From Streptomyces jumonjinensis (GTDB lineage Bacteria; Actinomycetota; Actinomycetes; Streptomycetales; Streptomycetaceae): a DNA stretch of 64,000 nt. Made by a program: the position numbers and the translations under genes. The stretch is from positions 1-64,000 of the forward strand of contig NZ_VCLA01000023.1 of assembly GCF_009600885.1 (NCBI RefSeq), read 5' to 3'. Shown here in pieces: positions 38,294 through 46,851 of the stretch (the first letter of the stretch is position 1; the number at the start of each line of letters is the position of its first letter). Under the pieces are notes generated by a model. It worked only from the letters and a program-made list of their open reading frames with translations, was not told where the DNA came from and did not search any database.

Positions 38294-39630
38294 GGCTTGC
38301 CGGCCTTTCGCTGGGCGGGCGTACGGTCGGCTTGTTGCGCGGGTGTACGGTCGGCGGCTTGCTGGGCGGACGTACGGTCGGCTCGCTGTGCGGGCGTACG
38401 GGCGGCGGCTCGTCGCGCGGGCGTATCGGCGGCGCCGGATTCGCGTACGACGGTCTCGCCGACCGCGTACCGGGCGAGGGCCGGGCGCGGTGCCACGCCG
38501 TGGGCTGTACGGGAGACGAGCCCGAGGGCGGCGAGCCGGGCCACGGCCTGTTCGACGAGTTCGGCTTCCATGCCCGGCTGTCGTGCGGACTTGGCCCAGA
38601 ACCCGCCGTGCTCGGCGGTGAGTTCACGGACTCTCTGAGCCAGCCGGTCCGCCGGGACCGGGCCGTCCGCCGCGGCCAGGTGCTCGGCGAGCAGCAGGGT
38701 GACATGGCCGTGGGTGCCCTGCTCGGGCATCCGGAGGTCGGTGAGATCGTCTTCGGGGTCGACCATCGCGATGCCTTCGGCCCGCACCTCGGGAACCAGT
38801 CCGGTCAGCTCGGTGATGCGGGAGGTGAGGAAGCCGCGCTGCCGGGTGAGATAGCCGAGCTCGGCGTCGCTCAGCTCGTCGTAGTAGAGCACCGGGTCGT
38901 CCAGGAGCCTGCGCGTCAGTGAGCGCCGCATCGCGCGGAAGCGCAGTTCGTCGCTGTCCAGGGCGGTCTCGGCGACGAGTTCGGTCAGGCGGTCCGCGAG
39001 AGTCCCGGCGTGCACCGTGGAAGGACCGCGGCGGGCGGCGAGCAGCCCGGCCAGCACCCGCCGTTCAACGTCGTACAGCACATCCCCGGCTCCGCTGACG
39101 TACGCCTCCTCGTCGCCGGTGACGCGCCGCAGCACTCCGAGACCGAGCAGGAGCCGGACGACCGCCGCGAGATCGAGGCGCTCGTCGCGGCGGTCCAGGG
39201 TGAACTGGATTCCCGACCGCGCGAGCCGGGGATCGGCGGCGTCGAGGACGACCTGGTCGGCGAGGCGGCCGAGGGTGATCTGGGCCTCACCGCGTTCGAG
39301 GGCGGCGAGGGCGAGGCAGAGCAGGACATAGCGGCGGCGGGTGAAGGGGGCGGCGCCCCGGGTGGCCTCGCGGGCGGGGTGGGTGGAGTCGGTGAGTACA
39401 CCCGGGATCTTGCGCAGACGGGCGGCCCCGGCGTCCGTCTGGAGGGACCAGCCGGTGTTTCGGTCGAACCATTCGCGCAGTTCGGAGGCGTGCCGGCGGA
39501 CGAGCCGGAACTCGTCGGCGTACCGCCCGCCGGCGAGCAGAAGAGGCTGTTTGAGCAGGGCGCGGGCCGCCTTGCGGAGGTCGGCGGCGTGCTGGCCGTC
39601 GAGGACCTCGGCGGCCGGGGTGCTGTTCAT
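38290..39630 (-). CDS. jetB: Wadjet JetB-like kleisin-associated subunit (TIGR02678/DUF2398)
   Basis: A 446-residue protein of the TIGR02678 family, with repeated winged-helix-like segments (ARALLKQPLLLAGG, RRYVLLCLALAALERGE, LTRRLLDDPVLYYDEL). It corresponds to a KITE-type subunit that bridges kleisin and SMC heads. The final 50 residues are an unusual repeat tail built on RTPAQQAD. Overlaps jetA and jetC by four bases on each side, so all subunits are translationally coupled. Confidence 0.88.
   Translation of the reverse strand: MNSTPAAEVLDGQHAADLRKAARALLKQPLLLAGGRYADEFRLVRRHASELREWFDRNTGWSLQTDAGAARLRKIPGVLTDSTHPAREATRGAAPFTRRRYVLLCLALAALERGEAQITLGRLADQVVLDAADPRLARSGIQFTLDRRDERLDLAAVVRLLLGLGVLRRVTGDEEAYVSGAGDVLYDVERRVLAGLLAARRGPSTVHAGTLADRLTELVAETALDSDELRFRAMRRSLTRRLLDDPVLYYDELSDAELGYLTRQRGFLTSRITELTGLVPEVRAEGIAMVDPEDDLTDLRMPEQGTHGHVTLLLAEHLAAADGPVPADRLAQRVRELTAEHGGFWAKSARQPGMEAELVEQAVARLAALGLVSRTAHGVAPRPALARYAVGETVVRESGAADTPARRAAARTPAQRADRTSAQQAADRTPAQQADRTPAQRKAGKP
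38308..38432. repeat. Degenerate 24-27-bp repeats in the 3' end of jetB
   Basis: About five imperfect units sharing GCGGGCGTACGGTCGGC lie in tandem and encode the RTPAQQAD-like tail of JetB. Unit length alternates by one codon. The tail is not part of the conserved family core. Confidence 0.75.
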
Positions 39631-41192
39631 CGGTCGCCGTCTCCGTCCGTCAGGTCCACAATCTCGATGAGGTGGTCGGGGCCGCGGAAGACGCCTCCCA
39701 CCGTCCGGATCTCCGCGGTCGCGCCGTCGTCGAGAGCGCTGAGCCTGATCTCCATGGAGCCGTCGTTGCTGGTGGCCACGGTGTGCCGCATGCCGGGCCG
39801 CCAGGTGGCCAGCGCGTCGCCGAGCAGCTGGAGGAAGAGGCCGAAGGACGCGGGGTCGAGCTCACCGAGCCCGGAGAGCCGGGTGACGCCGCCGGTGACG
39901 AGCCGGGCACGGGCCGCCGTGGTCTCGGCGGCCTGCTTGGCGGCTATCGCGGCGAGCCTGCGGCGCGAGCTCTCCCGGTTCTCGACCCTGCGGGGCTTTC
40001 CGCGCCGCTCATAGCTGCCGGTGCGGCGCAGCTGGGGACTGATCCGCAGCGGCTCGGCCTCGGCCCACGGGGTGGCGGCGGGCACCGGAAGCGCGGCGCG
40101 GGCGGCCAGGGTGTCGGCATCGACGGTGAGGTGCCGCGCGGGGTACAGCCCGAAGGCCGTGCGCCACAGCCGGTGCCGGGCGTCGTCGTCGGGGGCCTCG
40201 GCGAACCAGCGGGCGAGCGTACGGAAGTCGGCGGACCGGTCCGAGCGCCCGGCCCTGCGCTCGTTGAGCGACCGGACGACGGCGAGGAGCTGGGGGATCG
40301 CGCCGAGGGCCCGTCCGCGCAGCAGCCGGGCCTGCGACGCGCGCCCGTCCCGGCTGATGAACCAGGCGGCGAGGCCGGTCCAGCGCCCGGCCCAGCGGTC
40401 GTACGCCTCCCGCTCGGCGTGCTCGGCCTCCTCCGGTGCGGCGTCCGCCGCCTCACGACCGGCGGCGGCCCACAGCAGCGGCTCGATGCTCCCGGCCTCC
40501 TCCAGCTCCAGGATCAGCCGGGCGATCCGTCCGCCGAGGGTGATCAGATCCTGGATGAACCGCTCCAGGTACTGGATGAGCCGGTCCTTGTAGGCGAGGA
40601 AGACCTCCTCTTCGACGTTGTGCAGATCGATCGTCCGCTGAAGGGATCCCATGAAGGCGCGGGCGTTGTCGGCGAGCGCGGCGAACCTGTTGGCCAGCGT
40701 GTCAAGCGCCAGATGCGTCTTGGCCTGATCCGGCTGCTCCTCGGCAGCCAGCACCAGAAGGGCCCGCAGTTGGGTGACGATGTCGTGCAGGGCGACGGCC
40801 TGGAGGGCGCCGCGCCACCCGAGCGCCTCGTCGTAGACGCCCAGGGCCTCCTCAGCGGCTTCTCCGGCCTGTGTGAGCTGGTAGATGAACCGCTTCCGGT
40901 AGAAGTCCTCGACGGCGGTGACCCGCGCGGTGTCGGGGTCGGCGCGGAGATTCCCCCAGCCCACGAGGGCGTCCAGCGCCTTCACCACGGCGTCGGGCTC
41001 AGGGGATCCGGCCTCGGCCGGCAGCGCGGCGCGCACGTCCTCGGGGCGCAGATGGACCGCGAACCGCTCCTTGGCGACGACGAACACCCGCATCACCTGA
41101 CGGTAGAGAACGGTGTTCTGCACGGTGAGGTGGGCGAAGGGGCCGTACCCGCCCGGTCCGGGTTCCGGGGCGGTGGTGGTGACGCTCATCAT
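39627..41192 (-). CDS. jetA: Wadjet JetA-like kleisin subunit (TIGR02677/DUF2397)
   Basis: A 521-residue protein of the TIGR02677 family, first gene of the operon. It is largely helical: the N-terminus has YRQVMRVFVVAKERFAVHLRPEDV and the middle has DLHNVEEEVFLAYKDRLIQYLERFIQDL. By position and family it is the kleisin that closes the JetC ring. Start Met 41192 or 41189, with AGGAC about 10 bases upstream. The TIGR02677-02680 set corresponds, to my recollection, to Wadjet type II. Confidence 0.88.
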   Translation of the reverse strand: MMSVTTTAPEPGPGGYGPFAHLTVQNTVLYRQVMRVFVVAKERFAVHLRPEDVRAALPAEAGSPEPDAVVKALDALVGWGNLRADPDTARVTAVEDFYRKRFIYQLTQAGEAAEEALGVYDEALGWRGALQAVALHDIVTQLRALLVLAAEEQPDQAKTHLALDTLANRFAALADNARAFMGSLQRTIDLHNVEEEVFLAYKDRLIQYLERFIQDLITLGGRIARLILELEEAGSIEPLLWAAAGREAADAAPEEAEHAEREAYDRWAGRWTGLAAWFISRDGRASQARLLRGRALGAIPQLLAVVRSLNERRAGRSDRSADFRTLARWFAEAPDDDARHRLWRTAFGLYPARHLTVDADTLAARAALPVPAATPWAEAEPLRISPQLRRTGSYERRGKPRRVENRESSRRRLAAIAAKQAAETTAARARLVTGGVTRLSGLGELDPASFGLFLQLLGDALATWRPGMRHTVATSNDGSMEIRLSALDDGATAEIRTVGGVFRGPDHLIEIVDLTDGDGDR

Positions 41193-41306
41193 CGGCCATT
41201 GTCCTGTAACCGGGCGGGCTCATGGACAGGGGCGAGATCACTTGGCTGATTCATGACGGTATGCGCTGGCGCATGTCCGCGCGCACCGAGGCGACCGGAC
41301 GTAGAA

Positions 41307-41350
41307 AAGGTCTGCCTCCGACCCGAATGGTCGCATCGGAGGCAGACCTT
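41307..41350 (-). terminator. Strong terminator between DUF397 gene and jetA
   Basis: A perfect 15-bp stem: AAGGTCTGCCTCCGA (41307-41321) with 41336-41350, and a 14-base loop. On the minus strand it is followed by TTTTC, so it is an intrinsic terminator for the XRE/DUF397 transcript (stop at 41367) that insulates jetA from read-through. Confidence 0.85.
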
Positions 41351-41366
41351 GTTGCCTTGAAGACCC

Positions 41367-41633
41367 CTATTGGCGTGCGAGGCCGACGAATGAGGTCCAA
41401 GCGGCAGGGCTGACGGTGAGACCCTGGCGGGCGGTGTCCTTCGAGTCACGCACGTGGATGGCGTGGGGGCAGATGCTCATCTCGACGCACTGTCCCCCTT
41501 CCCCACTGCTGTGGCTCGACTTGCGCCACGCCATGGCGACCTCGACGCAATCCCCACCCTCGCCACTGCTGTAGCTGCTCTTGAACCAGACCAGACCTGG
41601 CATGGCCGGATCGCGCTCGTTATTGATCATCAC
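41367..41633 (-). CDS. DUF397 protein with duplicated core
   Basis: An 88-residue DUF397 protein. The motif WFKSSYSSGEGGDCVEVA is followed at once by a second copy, WRKSSHSSGEGGQCVEMS, then IHVRDSKD and a closing WTSFV. Most DUF397 proteins have one copy. It overlaps the upstream XRE gene (ATGA), forming the usual regulator/DUF397 operon. Confidence 0.9.
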   Translation of the reverse strand: MMINNERDPAMPGLVWFKSSYSSGEGGDCVEVAMAWRKSSHSSGEGGQCVEMSICPHAIHVRDSKDTARQGLTVSPAAWTSFVGLARQ

Positions 41634-42481
41634 TCTCCAAGCAACTTCTCGATGAGGGCCAGCGATTCACGCGGGGTGAGGGCTTGGGCCCTCAGTAGAC
41701 CGTACTGCTCTTCCAGCTCGCGTACAGACTTCCGCTCCGAGTACAGACGACTGTCCTTGTACGCCTCCACGTACGCAATCCTCCGCCCCTCAACCGTCTC
41801 GATCAAGGTGAATGGACCAGCCAGCCCGGCGTGCTCATCACGCTTGTTGGGCATCACCTGAATCTCCACGTTGCGCCTCTGGCCGTACAACAGAAGCTGT
41901 TCCAGCTGGCCGCGCATCACGCGCTCACCACCCAGCGGCCTTGTAAGCACCGATTCCTCGATCACGAAGCTGATGGTCGGCAAGGGTTGACGGGCAAAGA
42001 TCTGCTGCCTTGCTAGACGGGCCTGAACCCGCTCCTCAATCGTGCGCTCGCTCAACAAGGGGCGTCTCATGGTGAACACGGCCCTGGCGTACTCCTCAGT
42101 CTGCATCAGCCCTTTCACCACGTGCGTGTCATAGGCGTGCAGCTCGACCGCCTCCGTCTCCAGCCTTGCCGCATCGCGGAAGAACGACGGATACTGCGCC
42201 CGCGCGACTTCCTCCTTCATCTCCTTCAGGACCCCGCCCGCGTCCAGCAGTTCATCGGCCTGGTCGATGAATTGCGGCGGCGGAATGCGGCGTCCCTGCT
42301 CGTACGCGGCGATCGTGGACGCCGAGTAACCCAGCCGCGCGCCGAACTCGGTGCGTTCCATGCCGGCCCGTAGCCGGAAGCGTTTGAGCTGGCGGCCGAA
42401 GACCCGCAGCATGCCCGATCCCGGCTCGGGCTTCGGCTCGGCTCCCGGTTCGTCGTCTGCCGATTGTGTCGATTCGTTCAT
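41630..42481 (-). CDS. XRE-family regulator, WhiJ/Scr1 type
   Basis: A 283-residue protein from ATG 42481, chosen because GGAGGTG ends about 9 bases upstream; in-frame starts at 42490 and 42529 are less well placed. Helix-turn-helix in LKRFRLRAGMERTEFGARLGYSAS onward, then a DUF5753 sensor region (LMQTEEYARAVF, IEIQVMPNK-like EIQVMPNKRDEHAG, AYVEAYKDS). With the DUF397 gene and the divergent HATPase gene it forms the WhiJ-like triad common in Streptomyces, linked to developmental or antibiotic control. Confidence 0.9.
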   Translation of the reverse strand: MNESTQSADDEPGAEPKPEPGSGMLRVFGRQLKRFRLRAGMERTEFGARLGYSASTIAAYEQGRRIPPPQFIDQADELLDAGGVLKEMKEEVARAQYPSFFRDAARLETEAVELHAYDTHVVKGLMQTEEYARAVFTMRRPLLSERTIEERVQARLARQQIFARQPLPTISFVIEESVLTRPLGGERVMRGQLEQLLLYGQRRNVEIQVMPNKRDEHAGLAGPFTLIETVEGRRIAYVEAYKDSRLYSERKSVRELEEQYGLLRAQALTPRESLALIEKLLGE

Positions 42482-42630
42482 GCCCGGCATCACCTCCACC
42501 GGCCAACGCCGTTCCGCGTTCGCCGTCACGCCCTGCCCCGCTTACACGCGTACGCCGATCGCTTACCGCCACCGGCCGTATGCGCGCCGTTCCTTCCCCA
42601 CGGTAGGTGCGCGGCGGAAGCGTTTACCGC

Positions 42631-43146
42631 ATGAACGGCCAAACTTCCCTCACACCGGTAGCCCTGGAGTTCTCGATGCGCTTCACCTCCTCGCCCCGAG
42701 GTGCGCGCCTCGCACGGCGGCTGGTCTCGCAGCGGCTCGACAGCTGGGGCCACCCCTACTCCTCCTCTGCCAACGAAGCGCTGACGCTGATCGCCGCCGA
42801 GCTGACCTCCAACGCCGTACGGCACGGCCATGTCCCCGGCCGGGACTTCCACCTCCGACTGACGTGGGAGGCCGGCACTCTGCGCATCGAGGTGAGCGAC
42901 AGCCGCACCGATCGCGTACCGCTCTTCTCCGGCGAGGAGCCGCCGGGTGACGCCGAGTCGGGGCGCGGGCTCCTCCTGGTGGCCCGGCTGGCGGACCGCT
43001 GGGCGATCTCGCCGCGCGCTGGAGCCCCGGGGAAGACCGCGTGGGCCGAGCTGTCCGTACCCTGCATGGAGGGCTGTCGGCCGGGTGGGAGTTCACCCGG
43101 CCGGGCGGCGATGACCGTTACTCCCCGCGATCACCGGGTTCCGTGA
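42631..43146 (+). CDS. RsbW-like anti-sigma HATPase protein
   Basis: A 171-residue protein from ATG 42631 (GGCGGAAG upstream). It has a GHKL/HATPase_c fold of the anti-sigma regulatory factor kind: N-box LIAAELTSNAVRHG, G1 box EVSDSRTD, and G2 GRGLLLVARLADRWAI. Such proteins bind sigma factors or anti-sigma antagonists and phosphorylate the latter. Divergent from the XRE/DUF397 pair. Its 3' end overlaps the convergent GlxA-type gene by 29 bases. Confidence 0.88.
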   Translation: MNGQTSLTPVALEFSMRFTSSPRGARLARRLVSQRLDSWGHPYSSSANEALTLIAAELTSNAVRHGHVPGRDFHLRLTWEAGTLRIEVSDSRTDRVPLFSGEEPPGDAESGRGLLLVARLADRWAISPRAGAPGKTAWAELSVPCMEGCRPGGSSPGRAAMTVTPRDHRVP

Positions 43147-44131
43147 GGAGGGGGGCGGCAGCCGTCGCCGAAGTCGTACCGAAGCGTCTGCGGTATTCGC
43201 TGGGCGTGGTGCCGAGATGGCGGGCAAAGGCACGCCGGAGGGTCTCGTCGCTGCCGAGGCCGCTGTGCTGTGCCGCCGAGGTGACGCTGTGTCCGTCCAG
43301 GAGGAGCTGCTGGGCGCGGTCGAGGCGGACGCGTTCGACCCAGCGGGCGGGGGTGGTGTTCAGCTCGTTCTGGAACAGGCGGGTCAGATGCCGGGGGCTG
43401 ACGGCCGCGGCCTGGGCCATGGCGGGCAGGGTGTGCTCGCCCGCCGGGTCGGCGAGGACGGCGGCGAGCAGCGGGCGGAGCACCCGGCTGCGGGGCGGCG
43501 GGGTCGTGACGGCCGTGGAGAACTGCGACTGTCCGCCGGGGCGTTGCATGAAGACGACCAGCTCGCGGGCGATCTCCCGGGCGGTGTCCGCCCCGTGGTC
43601 GTCCTCCACCAGCGCGAGGGTCAGATCGATGCCCGCGCTGATCCCGGCGGAGGTGAGGTACCGCCCGTCGCGGACATGGAGGGCGTCCGGCTCCACGCGT
43701 ACCCGGGGATGGCGGTGGGCGAGGGCCTGGACGTGCCGCCAGTGGGTGGTCGCCCGGCGTCCGTCCAGCAGGCCGAGGGCGGCGAGGACGAAGGCGCCGG
43801 TGCAGACCGAGGCGACCCGGGCGGCCCGCTCGGCGAGGGCTCCGGCCGCCGACAGCAGCTCGTCCTCGACGGCCCGCTCGGCGAGCCGGTCGCCGCCGGC
43901 GATGACGAGCGTGCCGACGGGGCCGGCATCGGCCGCCGGCGCCGCCCCCGTCAGGGTGAGCCCCGAGGACGTCCTCACCTCGCCGCCGCGCGGCGAGACC
44001 AGCACCACGTCGTACGCATACGGGGCGCCGAGCCGGCCCGCCTGGTGCAGCACCTCCCCGGGGCCGGTGACATCGAGCATGGTCACGCCGTCGAACACCA
44101 GGATGGCCACGCGCCCCGTCACGTCGGTCAT
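43118..44131 (-). CDS. GlxA-family AraC-type transcriptional regulator
   Basis: A 337-residue protein: N-terminal DJ-1/PfpI-like domain (residues 8-180, ILVFDGVTMLDVTGPGEVL and SVCTGAFVLAALGLLDGRRATTHW, with the nucleophile-elbow Cys), then a C-terminal AraC helix-turn-helix pair (about 235-325, SPRHLTRLFQNEL and SGLGSDETLRRAFARHLG). It is divergent from the HD-domain gene, with decamer repeats between them. The ligand is unknown. Confidence 0.92.
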   Translation of the reverse strand: MTDVTGRVAILVFDGVTMLDVTGPGEVLHQAGRLGAPYAYDVVLVSPRGGEVRTSSGLTLTGAAPAADAGPVGTLVIAGGDRLAERAVEDELLSAAGALAERAARVASVCTGAFVLAALGLLDGRRATTHWRHVQALAHRHPRVRVEPDALHVRDGRYLTSAGISAGIDLTLALVEDDHGADTAREIARELVVFMQRPGGQSQFSTAVTTPPPRSRVLRPLLAAVLADPAGEHTLPAMAQAAAVSPRHLTRLFQNELNTTPARWVERVRLDRAQQLLLDGHSVTSAAQHSGLGSDETLRRAFARHLGTTPSEYRRRFGTTSATAAAPLLTEPGDRGE

Positions 44132-44230
44132 GTCCGAATCCGTGGTTTCCCTGGCTCAATAGACATGGCAACAGGTTAGGGCACGCGCGAAGGTGGAGGT
44201 CATCAGCGAACACGGAGCGAGAGCGCGGAT

Positions 44231-44270
44231 GACCGCGGACATCCGCGGACATCCGCGGACATCCGCGGAC
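44231..44270. repeat. Four tandem decamers between divergent genes
   Basis: Four consecutive 10-base units, one GACCGCGGAC then three ATCCGCGGAC, each with the palindrome CCGCGG. They lie between the GlxA-type gene and the HD gene, ending 25 bases before the HD start. They could be stacked regulator sites or simple slippage. Confidence 0.8.
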
Positions 44271-44294
44271 ATCATGGAAGGGCGCACACACATC

Positions 44295-44933
44295 ATGGGC
44301 GAGACCATTGCGGGCGTGCGGATCCCGGACAGCGCCCTGGCGCGCGAGGCTACCGAGCTGGTGCGGGACGCCGCCCCGCCGCTGCTGTTCGATCACTCCC
44401 GGCGGGTGTTCCTGTTCGGGTCGCTGCGCGGCCGGGAGCAGGGGCTGGAGTTCGATCCCGAGCTGCTGTACGTGGGCGCGATGTTCCACGACCTGGGGCT
44501 GACCGAGCGTTTCCGCCGTACGGACCAGCGGTTCGAGATCGACGGCGCCGACGAGGCCCGCCGCTTCCTCCGCGGGCACGGCATCACGGGCGAACGGGCC
44601 GACCGGGTCTGGACGGCGATCGCCCTGCACACCACCCCTGAGATCCCACTCCACATGGCGCCCGAGGTGGCTCTCGTCACCCGCGGCGTGGAGCTCGACG
44701 TCCTGGGCATCGGCTACCAGGCGGTCTCCGACGGACAGCGCGCGGCCGTCGTCGCGGCGCACCCGCGCCCGGACTTCAAGAACCGGATCCTCGCCGCGTT
44801 CACCGACGGCGTCAAGGACCGTCCGCGGACCACCTTCGGCAATGTCAAGGCGGACGTCCTCGCGCACTTCGCCCCCGGGTTCCAGCGCGGCGACTTCGTG
44901 GAGGTCATCGAGAACTCCGGCTGGCCCGAATGA
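44295..44933 (+). CDS. HD-domain hydrolase, cyanamide-hydratase-like
   Basis: A 212-residue protein. HD-superfamily metal-site residues: His in LLFDHSRRVFLFG, the HD pair in VGAMFHDLGL, and a later His (AIALHTTPEIPLH). The set resembles fungal/bacterial cyanamide hydratase-like HD proteins. ATG 44295 is used (GGAAGG 14 bases upstream); ATG 44274 is also possible. Divergent from the GlxA-type regulator, its likely controller. The terpene synthase gene begins 35 bases downstream. Confidence 0.85.
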   Translation: MGETIAGVRIPDSALAREATELVRDAAPPLLFDHSRRVFLFGSLRGREQGLEFDPELLYVGAMFHDLGLTERFRRTDQRFEIDGADEARRFLRGHGITGERADRVWTAIALHTTPEIPLHMAPEVALVTRGVELDVLGIGYQAVSDGQRAAVVAAHPRPDFKNRILAAFTDGVKDRPRTTFGNVKADVLAHFAPGFQRGDFVEVIENSGWPE

Positions 44934-44968
44934 GCTGACATGAAGGTGAACGAACCGAAGGAGGCGTC

Positions 44969-45922
44969 ATGGCCCCGCCCTTGAGGATTCCACCGCTCCA
45001 CTGCCCCTTTCCCGACGATGTCCATCCCGAGGCCGACACGATCGACCGCACCTCGCTGAGGTGGCTCGACAGGTTCGGCCTCATCACCGATCCCGCCACG
45101 CGGGCCCGCTTCGGCCAGTCGAAGATCGGCTGGCAGGCATCACGCACGACACCGCACGCCGACGCGGAGCTGGTGCAGCTGCACTCCGACTGGCAGATGT
45201 GGCTGTTCGCCTTCGACGATGTCCGATCGGAGGAGTCCGAGGCGGGCGGCCATCCCGGCCGGATGGCCCGGAGCCTGGTGCCCTGTCTGCGGATCCTTGA
45301 GGACCCGGATACGCCGGTACGGGACGAGGATCCGTTCACCGCGGCCCTGCGGGATCTCCGCCGCCACCTGGGCCTGGTCGCGGGCCCGTTACAGCTCGAC
45401 CGCTTCATCACCTCCGTGCTGGGCTACTGGTTCGCCCAGGTCTGGGAGGCCGGAAACCGGGCTGACGCGGTGTGGCCCACCGTCGAGGAGTACACGGCCA
45501 TGCGCGTCCACACGGGCGCGGTGCCGACCTGTCTGGCGCTGATCGACGTCGTGGGACGGTTCGAACTCCCAGCGGCCGAGCTGGCGCGTCACGAGGTGAA
45601 AGCACTGACGACGAAGGCCGTCAACGTCGTCTGCTGGGCCAATGACATCCACTCCTACGAGAAGGAAGCCGCCCGCAGCAGCCATCCGGTCAACCTGCCC
45701 ACCCTGCTGCACCGCCGTGACGGCGGCACGGTCCAGGCGGCGATCGACCTCGCCGCCCGGATGCACGACGACGAGGTCGCCGCCTACGTCGAACTCCGCA
45801 GCCGTGTGACCGCAGGACCGGAACTGGAACGCTACCTGGACGGGCTCCAGTCATGGATGCGCGGCAACCTCACCTGGTCCCTGTCGACGGGCCGGTACCG
45901 ACAGACACCCGTCCAGAGCTGA
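44969..45922 (+). CDS. Class I terpene synthase
   Basis: A 317-residue bacterial class I terpene cyclase. Asp-rich motif DDVRSE (83-88), NSE triad NDIHSYEKE (Asn225, Ser229, Glu233), and C-terminal RY pair (STGRY). Length fits a monomeric sesquiterpene- or monoterpene-type synthase; the product cannot be read from sequence. AAGGAGG lies just upstream of the ATG. The short gap to the HD gene suggests co-transcription. Confidence 0.92.
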   Translation: MAPPLRIPPLHCPFPDDVHPEADTIDRTSLRWLDRFGLITDPATRARFGQSKIGWQASRTTPHADAELVQLHSDWQMWLFAFDDVRSEESEAGGHPGRMARSLVPCLRILEDPDTPVRDEDPFTAALRDLRRHLGLVAGPLQLDRFITSVLGYWFAQVWEAGNRADAVWPTVEEYTAMRVHTGAVPTCLALIDVVGRFELPAAELARHEVKALTTKAVNVVCWANDIHSYEKEAARSSHPVNLPTLLHRRDGGTVQAAIDLAARMHDDEVAAYVELRSRVTAGPELERYLDGLQSWMRGNLTWSLSTGRYRQTPVQS

Positions 45923-45981
45923 GGCATCCACCGGGCCCTCCGATGACCTGCATGCGCGAGCGGTGGTGAGTGCTCGGGACC

Positions 45982-46620
45982 TCAGAGGGTGGCCAGGGTA
46001 TCGGGCGCCAGTCCGAGTTCCCTCTCCGCGACGGTGCGGGCCAGGTCCGAGATCGGGTCGGTACGGGCGCCGGCGCTGGTGTTGATGTAGGCACTGCTTC
46101 CGTCGATCGCGACGAGGATGCGTACGGCCGCCGCCCACGGGTTCGCACAGTGGAAGAGCCGCGTGCCCGTGCCCGCTGCGATGAGCTGTTCGATGCGGCG
46201 GCACCAGAGCAGCTCCTGGTCGACGACGTGGTCGCGGAGCACGGGGCGATAGCGCGACAGATGCCGTGCGTTCAGCCAGAGCTTGCTGACGTTGTCGAAC
46301 TCGGTGCCCGCAATGAGGACGAAGAAGCGCCGCAGAGTACTCAACGGGGTCTCGTGCCCGGGGCCCGCAGGCCCTTCCGGGAGGAGCCCGTCGAGTTCGG
46401 CCCTGGTGGCGCTGGTGAACGCCTCCGCCACCAGGGTGTCGGCGGCGGGGAAGTAGTGGCTGACCAGTCCTGGCTGGACCCCGAGCTCGTCGGCGACCCG
46501 CCGCAGCGTGATGCACTCCAGTCCTTCGGTGAGCCCGACCAGCGCGGCGGCGCGGACGATCTCCTGGCGGCGCTCGGTCGGCGCCTTGCGGGTTCGTGTG
46601 CCGGAATCCCTTGACGTCAT
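45982..46620 (-). CDS. TetR-family transcriptional regulator
   Basis: A 212-residue protein with an N-terminal TetR helix-turn-helix (RRQEIVRAAALVGLTEGL and ITLRRVADELGVQPGLVSHYF, about residues 14-60) and a helical ligand domain. The start is ATG 46620, although the frame is open far upstream. Divergent from the permease gene, with a 231-base gap holding a dyad operator candidate. It probably represses the permease/ADH/ALDH operon and itself. Confidence 0.9.
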   Translation of the reverse strand: MTSRDSGTRTRKAPTERRQEIVRAAALVGLTEGLECITLRRVADELGVQPGLVSHYFPAADTLVAEAFTSATRAELDGLLPEGPAGPGHETPLSTLRRFFVLIAGTEFDNVSKLWLNARHLSRYRPVLRDHVVDQELLWCRRIEQLIAAGTGTRLFHCANPWAAAVRILVAIDGSSAYINTSAGARTDPISDLARTVAERELGLAPDTLATL

Positions 46621-46630
46621 GGAGCGAATG

Positions 46631-46675
46631 CTATTGAGTGAGTGACCAATCGGCAATTGGCCAGGTGACCAATAG
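46631..46675. promoter_or_regulatory. Nested dyad: TetR operator candidate
   Basis: CTATTG (46631-46636) pairs with CAATAG (46670-46675), and CCAAT (46646-46650) with ATTGG (46656-46660). Both dyads share one centre at 46653. TGACCAAT also occurs twice as a direct repeat (46643-46650, 46666-46673). The site starts 11 bases upstream of the TetR start codon. Confidence 0.55.
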
Positions 46676-46851
46676 CGGTAGGGCTGTGGAAAACCGCAGC
46701 TCGGGTCGGCATCCCGCCCCGACACCAGGGGAGCGAATCCCCGCTCCCCTGGAACCGGCACCTGGGGCGCATCGTGCCGACCCTCGATCTCGCGGCACGG
46801 GCACAGCCCGCGCACGCAGACCGGCGCACAGCACCTGTACAGGAGACCAAC

